This document shows positions 1 to 5,792 of a stretch of DNA of 15,669 bases, piece by piece. The stretch's first letter is position 1. The number at the start of each line of letters is the position of its first letter. Below the pieces are notes generated by a model. That model did no database searches and was not told the origin of the DNA. It was given only the letters and a program-made list of their open reading frames with translations. A program made the position numbers and the translations under genes. Source of the DNA: Holosporales bacterium (GTDB lineage Bacteria; Pseudomonadota; Alphaproteobacteria; RUG11792). The stretch lies in NCBI GenBank assembly GCA_031262205.1, contig JAISID010000008.1:1-15669 (forward strand), written 5' to 3'.

Positions 1-591
1 TAATCTATTAAATAATATCAATGCAACGACAATCGCAAATATCCCTCGCAAAAAGAAAACGTATAGCCAACTAAAACGCATCAATATAAAAGGAGCGATT
101 ACAACTATAATCGAACTGCCTATTTGATGCGATATATTCCACAACGCCCATTTAGTCCCTATTTCAACGGGGCTATACCAATGCGTTAAAAGTTTGATAC
201 ACGGCGGCGCCCCCATGGATTGGAAGCAATAATTTAAAGTCCAGAATATGGTGAACATCGGTATAGTGGAACTGAACCCCATAAATATATTCATAATTGC
301 CGAAAATAGAAGGCCTGTCGTCATAATGTATCTTGCGCTATACCTATCTCCTATAAGCCCAAAAAAGCACTTTCCAACGCCGTATAACACTGCGGCGAAC
401 GACATGATAATTCCTATTTCCGTTTTCGTGATATGAAGAGCCGAGCACATGGCGGGAATCGCCATCGAGAAGTTTTGTCTGATTAAATAAAACGAAGCGT
501 AGCCTATGATTATGGAATAAAACGTTCTAATTCTCCAGTATTTAAACAACTTGTTGCAACTGTCGGAATATGGATTTTTTTTCTTTATCAT
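1..591 (-). CDS. MFS transporter of the organophosphate:phosphate antiporter (GlpT/UhpT) family, partial
   Basis: Membrane transporter, probably exchanging an organic phosphate for inorganic phosphate across the inner membrane. The first 197 codons are present; the gene runs off the left edge. It starts at ATG 591 with AAGG six bases upstream, only 7 bases after the dnaA stop. Seen: a basic cytoplasmic start, then a membrane segment (GYASFYLIRQNFSMAIP, residues 30-46) that parallels the GlpT first helix, including the phosphate-binding arginine (Arg38 here, Arg45 in E. coli GlpT). Next comes the loop GDRYSARY and later the OPA-type block around PPCIKLLTHWYSP and WNISHQIGSS, comparable to GlpT PPCGRTMVHWWS and WNCAHNVGGG. 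Family assignment is firm, substrate is not. Being directly behind dnaA, it may share its transcript. Glycerol-3-phosphate, hexose phosphate or another phosphate ester from a host are all possible. Confidence 0.85.
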   Translation of the reverse strand, partial: MIKKKNPYSDSCNKLFKYWRIRTFYSIIIGYASFYLIRQNFSMAIPAMCSALHITKTEIGIIMSFAAVLYGVGKCFFGLIGDRYSARYIMTTGLLFSAIMNIFMGFSSTIPMFTIFWTLNYCFQSMGAPPCIKLLTHWYSPVEIGTKWALWNISHQIGSSIIVVIAPFILMRFSWLYVFFLRGIFAIVVALILFNRL

Positions 592-598
592 ATATGCC

Positions 599-1942
599 TT
601 AATTTGCAAACGACTTTATTAATATCTCAAGATCGGCGGCAAAAGTCGAATCTTTCTGCATATTCTCTTTTACCTTCCTCACTGCGTGAATAACCGTCGT
701 ATGATCTCTGCCTCCAAATTTTCTTCCTATTTCCGGGAGAGATTTTGTTGTAAGTTCTTTGCATAAATACATGGCGACCTGCCTTGCGGTTGTTAGTTCT
801 TTATGCCTCTTAGGCGAATTAAGATCGGACAATTTCACGCTATAAAATTCGCATACTTTTCTTTGTATGATTTCTATTGTAATTAATCTTTCGTTAGCTC
901 GCAACAAATCGCTTAAAATCTCTTGAGCCACATCGATGGTTATCGGTTTCCCAACGAGAATCACATGGGCTACTATTCTGTTTAAAGCTCCTTCCAATTC
1001 CCTTATATTTGAAGTTATCTTTACGGCTAAAAACTCTAAAACCTCTTCCGGGATTGGAATATTTATTTTATACATTTTTGCTTTAGATTGCAAAATGCCG
1101 AGCCTCAGCTCGTAAGTCGTCGGATGAACGTCTGCGACCAATCCCCAGCCAAGCCTTGATTTCAATCTGTCTTCAACGCCTTCCAAATCCGAAGGGGACT
1201 TATCCGCCGACAAAACAACTTGCCTATTGTTGTCGACCAAGTCGTTAAACGTGTGGAAAAATTCTTCTTGCGTAGTATCCTTGCCTCCGATAAATTGAAC
1301 GTCGTCAATCATTAAAACATCGACGTTTCTGAACATCTCTTTAAACGACACCGTATCCTTAAATCTTAACGACTTAATAAAAAGATACATAAATCTCTCG
1401 GCCGAAACATAAATAACTTTTTTTTCCGGTCTAACTTCCATAATACGCCAAGCGATAGCGTGCATAAGATGAGTCTTTCCAAGCCCGACGCCTCCGTATA
1501 GGAATAAGGGATTAAATGAAGGAGTTTCCGACTCGGCGACTTTCAACGCAGCCGCATATGCAAATTCGTTTGATTTTCCAACGACAAAGTTTTTGAACGT
1601 AAATCTTTTTTTGTCTAAAACGGAAATACTTTTGGCTTCGTCGTTTTTTTCAGACTTAGCAATAGTCTCGGGATTGTTGTTGTCGTAAACCTCCATGCGT
1701 AAGGATTTCACGGCGCAACCGTACGAACTCACGATTCTTATTATCATGTCTGAAAATCTTGAAAGCGCGTTGTCGCGTATAAAATTAGACGGAGCGGAGA
1801 GTTTTAGAATACCGTCGTCGAATGAAACGATTCCAAGTTTTGACAACCAAGTTTTAAAAGACTTCTCGCCAATCAAGGATTTCAAATCGTCTCTCGCTTC
1901 AAGCCAAATTTGACTTAACTTTTGATCGGTAATTTCAGTCAT
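599..1942 (-). CDS. dnaA: Chromosomal replication initiator DnaA
   Basis: ATP-dependent initiator that binds DnaA boxes at oriC and opens the duplex. At 447 residues it has the normal family length and all four domains. Domain I is at residues about 1-85 (LSQIWLEARDDLKSLIGEKS start). A short polar linker covers about 86-112. The AAA+ domain begins at about 113, with Walker A GGVGLGKT (150-157), Walker B VLMIDD (209-214), the arginine region LKSRL (260-264) and sensor 2 NIRELEGAL (312-320). The C-terminal DNA-binding domain carries the DnaA signature GGRDHTTVIHAVRKV (410-424). The phrases GWGLVADVHPT and EEFFHTFNDLV are of alphaproteobacterial type. The start is ATG at 1942; Shine-Dalgarno pairing is weak (AGGA 12 bases away). 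The linker is short, as in many small genomes. No key residue is missing. Confidence 0.98.
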   Translation of the reverse strand: MTEITDQKLSQIWLEARDDLKSLIGEKSFKTWLSKLGIVSFDDGILKLSAPSNFIRDNALSRFSDMIIRIVSSYGCAVKSLRMEVYDNNNPETIAKSEKNDEAKSISVLDKKRFTFKNFVVGKSNEFAYAAALKVAESETPSFNPLFLYGGVGLGKTHLMHAIAWRIMEVRPEKKVIYVSAERFMYLFIKSLRFKDTVSFKEMFRNVDVLMIDDVQFIGGKDTTQEEFFHTFNDLVDNNRQVVLSADKSPSDLEGVEDRLKSRLGWGLVADVHPTTYELRLGILQSKAKMYKINIPIPEEVLEFLAVKITSNIRELEGALNRIVAHVILVGKPITIDVAQEILSDLLRANERLITIEIIQRKVCEFYSVKLSDLNSPKRHKELTTARQVAMYLCKELTTKSLPEIGRKFGGRDHTTVIHAVRKVKENMQKDSTFAADLEILIKSFAN

Positions 1943-2100
1943 CCGCTACTTATATCCTGAATCTAATTTTTCACGCGGCTTTGGAAATGTAAAATGTTTC
2001 CACAACAAATTATTGAAGAACCTCGTTTCGCCTTAAATTTGTTAAACAAGTTTCCGCTTAATTTCTCAGTTCGCCTTTCAAAAGATTCTAACACGTTTTT

Positions 2101-2613
2101 CTATTCCAAATTTAATTTTTGTCTTAGAGCGTCAAAACTTATATCCGAATGCGTTTCCATCTTGTAAGGCAAAAATCTAACCGTCAAACTTCTGGCGCTT
2201 CCAACGTTCTCCATAAATTTCCCTGGAGTCAAATACTTTGCAAATAAGAAAGCTCCTTTAGCTCTCGTATAAGAACTTAAACTAATAGACTGATTGAGTT
2301 TATTCCTGCCTGGAATCATATCGTATTTGAAAATCTCAATCGAATCTTTATACGTCTTCTCAAGCGCCGCTACGCTTGAGAAGTATCCTTTAGCGTCCAT
2401 GCCCTGCAGTTTGTCGTAAAGGTCTTTTGAATAAGCGACGGCGATATGGCAAACAAAAGCGTTTCCATTGTTGGCGTTTGGATCGACTTCAAAGTCGACC
2501 TTCCTAAGCCATACCGCTACAGTTGGGAATATATCGCAGGAAACGACCGCCAAACAAACGAAGATTAGAAACCCAAAACAACAAAACGGATTTTTCAAAT
2601 TATTCTGGGACAA
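2101..2613 (-). CDS. Small lipoprotein of unknown function, possibly T6SS-associated
   Basis: Predicted lipoprotein of 170 residues. The N-terminus is hydrophobic and ends in a lipobox (AVVSC, lipidated Cys26) followed by Asp, the +2 residue that in E. coli retains lipoproteins in the inner membrane. The body holds VDPNANN near residue 43, then a mixed alpha/beta stretch with YSKDLYDKL and MIPGRN. The arrangement (a DPNAN-type phrase, an aspartate-leucine-tyrosine helix, then a PGR turn) reminds me of short lipoproteins encoded near type VI secretion genes; this is unverified and there are no T6SS genes here. The only usable start is TTG at 2613, overlapping the end of the SlyB-like gene by 14 bases, with AAGGGA nine bases upstream, so translation is probably coupled. 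It stops with TAG, about 160 bases before the dnaA start. Confidence 0.7.
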   Translation of the reverse strand: MSQNNLKNPFCCFGFLIFVCLAVVSCDIFPTVAVWLRKVDFEVDPNANNGNAFVCHIAVAYSKDLYDKLQGMDAKGYFSSVAALEKTYKDSIEIFKYDMIPGRNKLNQSISLSSYTRAKGAFLFAKYLTPGKFMENVGSARSLTVRFLPYKMETHSDISFDALRQKLNLE

Positions 2614-3049
2614 CTCTGCGCTTCCCTTTTTGGCTATTTACAACATGTACTCTTTGACCGACCGACATCTTAGGCGTAACCCCTTGCGCGATGGTTATCA
2701 TCGAGCCGGTGTCCAACTTAATTGTATATTCCACTCCCTCTTCCGGTCTGCTCGCTATTGCGTTTCCAGCGACGCCTCCTGCTATCGCTCCCGCCGCAGC
2801 CGTCAAATATTGTCCTTTGCCTCCGCCAACCAGCGAGCCGCCCAAACCGCCTACTGCGGCTCCAAGGGCGGTTCCAGCAATCGAAGGATCGGGTTTTATT
2901 TCAATTTTTCTCATAGAAACGATTGTTCCGCAATCCGTTCTCGCCACCTCGCCAACGTTACGCGTATCGTACCTATCGCCGGAAAATTCGCTTCCCGAAC
3001 AACCGACCAAAATAACAACGCCGGCAAGAAGCGCTATAAGTCTTTTCAT
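2600..3049 (-). CDS. SlyB/Pcp-like glycine-zipper outer-membrane lipoprotein
   Basis: Envelope lipoprotein of 149 residues. It begins MKRLIALLAGVVILVGC, a signal peptide with lipobox LVGC and lipidated Cys17. Residues about 56-97 form two glycine/alanine-zipper membrane segments (ALGAAVGGLGGSLVGGG and AAAGAIAGGVAGNAI) separated by KGQYLT. A beta-rich C-terminal tail follows (EYTIKLDTGSMITIAQ, QRVHVV). This order is the hallmark of the SlyB / 17-kDa antigen family, which sits in the outer membrane and stabilises it. I chose ATG at 3049, which has AGGA seven bases upstream; a TTG two codons earlier would place that AGGA too close. The next gene starts inside its last codons, so the two lipoproteins form an operon from the promoter at 3082-3087. 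Confidence 0.88.
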   Translation of the reverse strand: MKRLIALLAGVVILVGCSGSEFSGDRYDTRNVGEVARTDCGTIVSMRKIEIKPDPSIAGTALGAAVGGLGGSLVGGGKGQYLTAAAGAIAGGVAGNAIASRPEEGVEYTIKLDTGSMITIAQGVTPKMSVGQRVHVVNSQKGKRRVVPE

Positions 3050-3350
3050 ATGCAAATCCTTTCCACAATGCTTATGTGTTTATTATACAAGAAAAATATA
3101 AACTTTAAGGAACGTTTTTGTTTTCCCTAGGGTAGTTTAAAAAACCCTAAAATAGCTTCTTGCGAACGTAATAAAAATTCGGAATCATCCCATCCCTTAA
3201 CATTCAGTAATGATTTTATAAGTACAATCTTATGAATATATTACTTTAAACATACTTATAAACTTCTTGAAGCTCTAGCGATATACTTTGTTTATATGAA
3301 TTCTGATTTGTCTACTGCTTTAGCGGATGATTTTGTAACTATATCCTCTA
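3050..3350. other. Gap between the SlyB-like gene and the SemiSWEET stop
   Basis: About 300 AT-rich bases. It contains the promoter of the SlyB-like operon at its left end. Otherwise there are only weak inverted repeats (TAGGGT/ACCCTA with a 10-base loop near 3128-3149; CTTCTTGAAG near 3263) without a U-tract that would make a terminator for the leftward rpsA/SemiSWEET transcript. A 31-codon ORF (3296-3391, plus) lacks a ribosome site and overlaps the SemiSWEET gene. I see no RNA gene. Confidence 0.5.
3082..3087 (-). promoter_or_regulatory. Probable -10 box of the SlyB-like/lipoprotein operon
   Basis: On the minus strand the sequence TTGTATAATAAAC holds a perfect TATAAT 32 bases before the chosen ATG at 3049. 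It predicts a leader of about 26 bases. No good -35 is visible: the hexamer 17 bases upstream is CCTTAA. The promoter may rely on the very AT-rich flank or an activator. Confidence 0.5.
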
Positions 3351-3674
3351 CTAACGTTTATCAATTTTGTCGTATTTACATTTTTGCATGATGCAGATTA
3401 TGCTTGTCGCAGTGCATATGACGTTGCTCCACATAACGAACTTTGCATCGGCGCAATAGCCGTATATAAGCCAAGATACCGAACATATGAAGTAATTGAT
3501 TAGCATAGTCATAGACACGTCTCGCATCGATTTAATTTTGTACGACTTATAAACCTGCGGAATTATGCCTATGACAGTCGTTATGGAAGCAATCGTTCCG
3601 AAAACCCATTCTGTCGTCAAATACGACTCGTAAACCTGCGAAATTGCGCTGATAACGGTCGTTACGGCAGTCAT
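3351..3674 (-). CDS. SemiSWEET-like PQ-loop membrane transporter with a duplicated PQ-loop segment
   Basis: Small membrane protein of 107 residues, probably a SemiSWEET: these dimerise to form a sugar-type uniporter. The core (residues about 22-101) has the three-helix plan: EWVFGTIASITTVIGIIPQVYKSYK (PQ motif at 39-40), the connecting phrase KIKSMRDVSM, helix 2 with SWLIYGYC, and helix 3 with MWSNVICTATSIICI. Typical members have 85-95 residues. The excess is at the N-terminus, where TTVISAISQVYESY (5-18) repeats TTVIGIIPQVYKSY (32-45) at 10 of 14 positions, with the key proline replaced by serine. The ATG lies inside the rpsA stop (ATGA), so translation is coupled to ribosomal protein S1. 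There is no internal methionine before the core; the next ATG would remove helix 1. Substrate cannot be read from the sequence. Confidence 0.8.
   Translation of the reverse strand: MTAVTTVISAISQVYESYLTTEWVFGTIASITTVIGIIPQVYKSYKIKSMRDVSMTMLINYFICSVSWLIYGYCADAKFVMWSNVICTATSIICIMQKCKYDKIDKR
3540..3662 (-). repeat. Diverged direct repeat within the SemiSWEET-like gene (3540-3581 and 3621-3662)
   Basis: Two 42-base in-frame copies, offset by 81 bases, match at about 32 of 42 positions. Both include CAGGTTTA, coding for QVY. Differences are mostly in third codon positions, suggesting that the second copy was kept under protein-level selection for a while. Confidence 0.75.
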
Positions 3675-5332
3675 TTAGATTGGTTTTCCTCTTTCATTGC
3701 GGCTCCTAGGATATCGCCTAAACTTGCTCCGCTATCTGTCGAGCCAAACTGTTCCAACGCTTCTTTTTCTCTTTGCATTTCCAAGGCTTTTATAGATAAA
3801 TTAACTATGCCGTTTTTATCTACGTTTAATACGATAGCTTCAACTTTCTCTCCGACTGCAGTATCCATTTTTTGACGCGTTTTAATAAAGCCAAAAATAT
3901 TGCCTTCTAGAGTTACATCGACTCCCGAATTGCGGATTTCCTTAACGGTTGCGACTACTATATCTCCTTTTTTAAATTTAGAGGAAGCGACGGAGTATGG
4001 ATTTTCGGCTAATTGTTTAATCCCTAGGTTAATTCTTTGCTTATCTGGTTTGACGTCGAGAACGACTACTTCGATTTCTTTTCCTTTTTCAAATTCTTTC
4101 GCTATTTCTTCTTGAGAACTGCCGCTCCACGAAACGTCGGACATATGAATCATACCATCCAAAGCGTCGTTGACGCCGACAAAAATTCCAAATTCCGTGA
4201 TATTCTTGACTTCTCCTTTAAGTTTTGTCCCAACAGGGTGCTCTTTCGCGAATGCTTCCCACGGATTTTCTTGACACTGCTTCAAACCTAAGCTGATTTT
4301 TCTCTTGGGCGTGTTAACTTCGAGAACCATAACTTCGACTATATCTCCGATATTGACCATTTTGTTTGGCGGAACGTTTCTTCGCGTCCAACTAAATTCG
4401 GTTATGTAAATCATCCCTTCGATGCAATCTTCAAGTTCGACGAATGCTCCATAGTCCGTAGTGCTAACAACTTTACCTTTGTATTTTTCTCCGACTATAT
4501 ATCTCTGCTCTATGTTTTCCCAAGGCGTTTTAGTTAATTGCTTCATGCCCAAAGAAATCCTTCCTGATTCCTTGTTACATTTAACGATTTGAACTTTAAC
4601 GCTATCTCCTACCTTCATTAATTCCGACGGATTGGTAACTCTTTTCCACGCCATATCGGTTACGTGCAGCAAGCCGTCGATTCCGCCTATATCGACGAAA
4701 GCTCCGTATTCGGTTATGTTCTTAACGATTCCCGTTACAACCATTCCCTCTTCGAACTTTGATAGCACCTCGGCTCTTTCTTCGTTTCTTTTCGCTTCGA
4801 GAACGGCTCTTCTTGAGACGACTATGTTGTTTCTAGTTCTATCCATTTTTATGACTTTAAACGGCTGAGGCGTATTTAGGAGCGGCGCGATATCTTTTAC
4901 GAGTCGTAAATCGACTTGACTGCCTGGCAAGAATGCTTGGACGCCGTTTATGTCGACTGCAAATCCTCCTTTGGCTCGTCCGGTGATCATTCCTTTGACT
5001 ACTTCTCCGCTTCCCAGATGATTTTCTAGGTCTTTCCAAATCGCTTCTTTTTTAGCTTTTTCTATGCTTAGAATCGGTTCGCCGTTTTTGTCTTCAAGTT
5101 TCTCGACAAATACGTCTATAGAATCCCCGACGGAAATTTCTTCGGTTCCTTTTAAGGCTTTTATATCGCTTAAAAATAATCTGCCTTCGGCCTTCAATCC
5201 AATATCTATAACCGCCTTGTCGTCTTTTATTGCGACTATGGTTCCAGAGACTACTGTTCCTTCCAAAGAATTCTTTCCATCTAAAGATTCCTCCAGCATA
5301 TCGGCAAAACTGAACTTTTTGTTATCTTTCAT
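3671..5332 (-). CDS. rpsA: 30S ribosomal protein S1
   Basis: Ribosomal protein S1 binds mRNA single strands and helps the 30S subunit load structured or weak-SD messages. At 553 residues it has the standard proteobacterial length with six S1 (OB-fold) repeats. Domains 1 and 2, at about 21-90 and 105-172, are the ribosome-docking pair. Domains 3-6, at about 192-262, 277-348, 364-436 and 449-516, are the RNA-binding set. The phrases EYGAFVDIGGIDGLLHVTDMAW, DYGAFVELEDCIEGMIYITEFSW and EFGIFVGVNDALDGMIHMSDVSW mark repeats 3-5. The last repeat is the most degenerate, as usual. The start ATG at 5332 has AAGGTG about 7 bases upstream. The usual neighbour cmk is absent; instead a SemiSWEET gene overlaps the TGA stop. 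Confidence 0.97.
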   Translation of the reverse strand: MKDNKKFSFADMLEESLDGKNSLEGTVVSGTIVAIKDDKAVIDIGLKAEGRLFLSDIKALKGTEEISVGDSIDVFVEKLEDKNGEPILSIEKAKKEAIWKDLENHLGSGEVVKGMITGRAKGGFAVDINGVQAFLPGSQVDLRLVKDIAPLLNTPQPFKVIKMDRTRNNIVVSRRAVLEAKRNEERAEVLSKFEEGMVVTGIVKNITEYGAFVDIGGIDGLLHVTDMAWKRVTNPSELMKVGDSVKVQIVKCNKESGRISLGMKQLTKTPWENIEQRYIVGEKYKGKVVSTTDYGAFVELEDCIEGMIYITEFSWTRRNVPPNKMVNIGDIVEVMVLEVNTPKRKISLGLKQCQENPWEAFAKEHPVGTKLKGEVKNITEFGIFVGVNDALDGMIHMSDVSWSGSSQEEIAKEFEKGKEIEVVVLDVKPDKQRINLGIKQLAENPYSVASSKFKKGDIVVATVKEIRNSGVDVTLEGNIFGFIKTRQKMDTAVGEKVEAIVLNVDKNGIVNLSIKALEMQREKEALEQFGSTDSGASLGDILGAAMKEENQSK

Positions 5333-5411
5333 TAAAACACCTTAAAACTACGCGAGAACTACGAATCCCGCCGGGAAAAACTTAAACATAAAATGTAGTT
5401 TACCAATATTC

Positions 5412-5440
5412 TTGCGGCATTAAAAGGGAAAATATATAAT
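5412..5440 (+). promoter_or_regulatory. Sigma-70-type promoter of the nuoK-like/nuoL-like operon
   Basis: TTGCGG at 5412-5417 and a perfect TATAAT at 5435-5440 are 17 bases apart. The predicted transcript starts near 5447, about 45 bases before the ATG at 5492. This also argues against a TTG start at 5450. Confidence 0.65.
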
Positions 5441-5444
5441 AAAT

Positions 5445-5471
5445 ATGTATTGCGAAGGCTGCGCAATATAT
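5445..5471 (+). promoter_or_regulatory. Stem-loop at the 5' end of the nuoK-like mRNA
   Basis: TATTGCG (5448-5454) pairs with CGCAATA (5462-5468) around a 7-base loop, and three further pairs (one G-U) extend the stem to ten. It sits at or next to the predicted transcription start and leaves the ribosome site (GGGGGA, 5480-5485 region) free. Such 5' hairpins often protect mRNA from decay; that role is inferred. Confidence 0.45.
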
Positions 5472-5491
5472 TGGAAAGCGGGGGAAATTAT

Positions 5492-5791
5492 ATGGTAAGT
5501 AGCGAAAGCATTTTAATATTAAGCGGGTTTTTATTTTCTCTTGGATTTCTAGGGCTGCTTAAACAAGCTAGCATTGTTAAAACAATGGTATGCATAGAAA
5601 TAATGATGTTCGCCAGCATTGTCAATTTCGCTTACGCATGCGGCGAGAGAGCGGCTAATTCGGACGGTCTTGCAATCTTAGTCGTCGTTGTTTTAAGCGG
5701 CTTGGGCTTAAGCATAGTTTTTACAATCTTAGCTTCTCAACTGAAGGAAAATCAAAACGTGAATTTACTCGACGAAGACAAGAGCGTTTGA
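5492..5791 (+). CDS. nuoK: NuoK-like membrane subunit (complex I / Mrp antiporter type)
   Basis: Small membrane protein of 99 residues with three helices, the size and plan of NuoK, the proton-path subunit beside the antiporter-like subunits of NADH:quinone oxidoreductase. I place the start at ATG 5492, preceded by GGGGGA; a TTG 14 codons upstream coincides with the transcription start and has no ribosome site. Helix 1 is about residues 6-23, helix 2 about 29-49 with IEIMMFAS, whose Glu36 corresponds to the essential Glu36 of E. coli NuoK. Helix 3 (about 59-82) lacks the second conserved glutamate (Glu72 in E. coli): it reads VVVVLSGLGLSIVFT with no acidic residue. The next gene begins one base after the stop. 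The gene could be a specialised paralogue rather than the complex I subunit proper. Confidence 0.82.
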   Translation: MVSSESILILSGFLFSLGFLGLLKQASIVKTMVCIEIMMFASIVNFAYACGERAANSDGLAILVVVVLSGLGLSIVFTILASQLKENQNVNLLDEDKSV

Positions 5792-5792
5792 T

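Noticed and set aside
1970..2010. DnaA-box-like nonamers upstream of dnaA (TTTTTCACG, GTTTCCACA)
   Set aside because: Each matches the DnaA-box consensus at only 7 of 9 positions and there is no cluster; I do not call an origin or autoregulatory box from them.
2468..3130. A 220-codon ORF on the plus strand across the two lipoprotein genes
   Set aside because: It is antisense to two genes with clear lipoboxes and a glycine zipper; its product has no domain or ribosome site.
3120..3150. Inverted repeat TAGGGT/ACCCTA as a terminator
   Set aside because: Only six pairs with a ten-base loop and no U-tract in the right place.
3296..3391. 31-codon ORF (MNSDLSTALADDFVTISS start) with TATACT upstream
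   Set aside because: No -35 at a proper distance, no ribosome site, and its end overlaps the SemiSWEET gene antisense.
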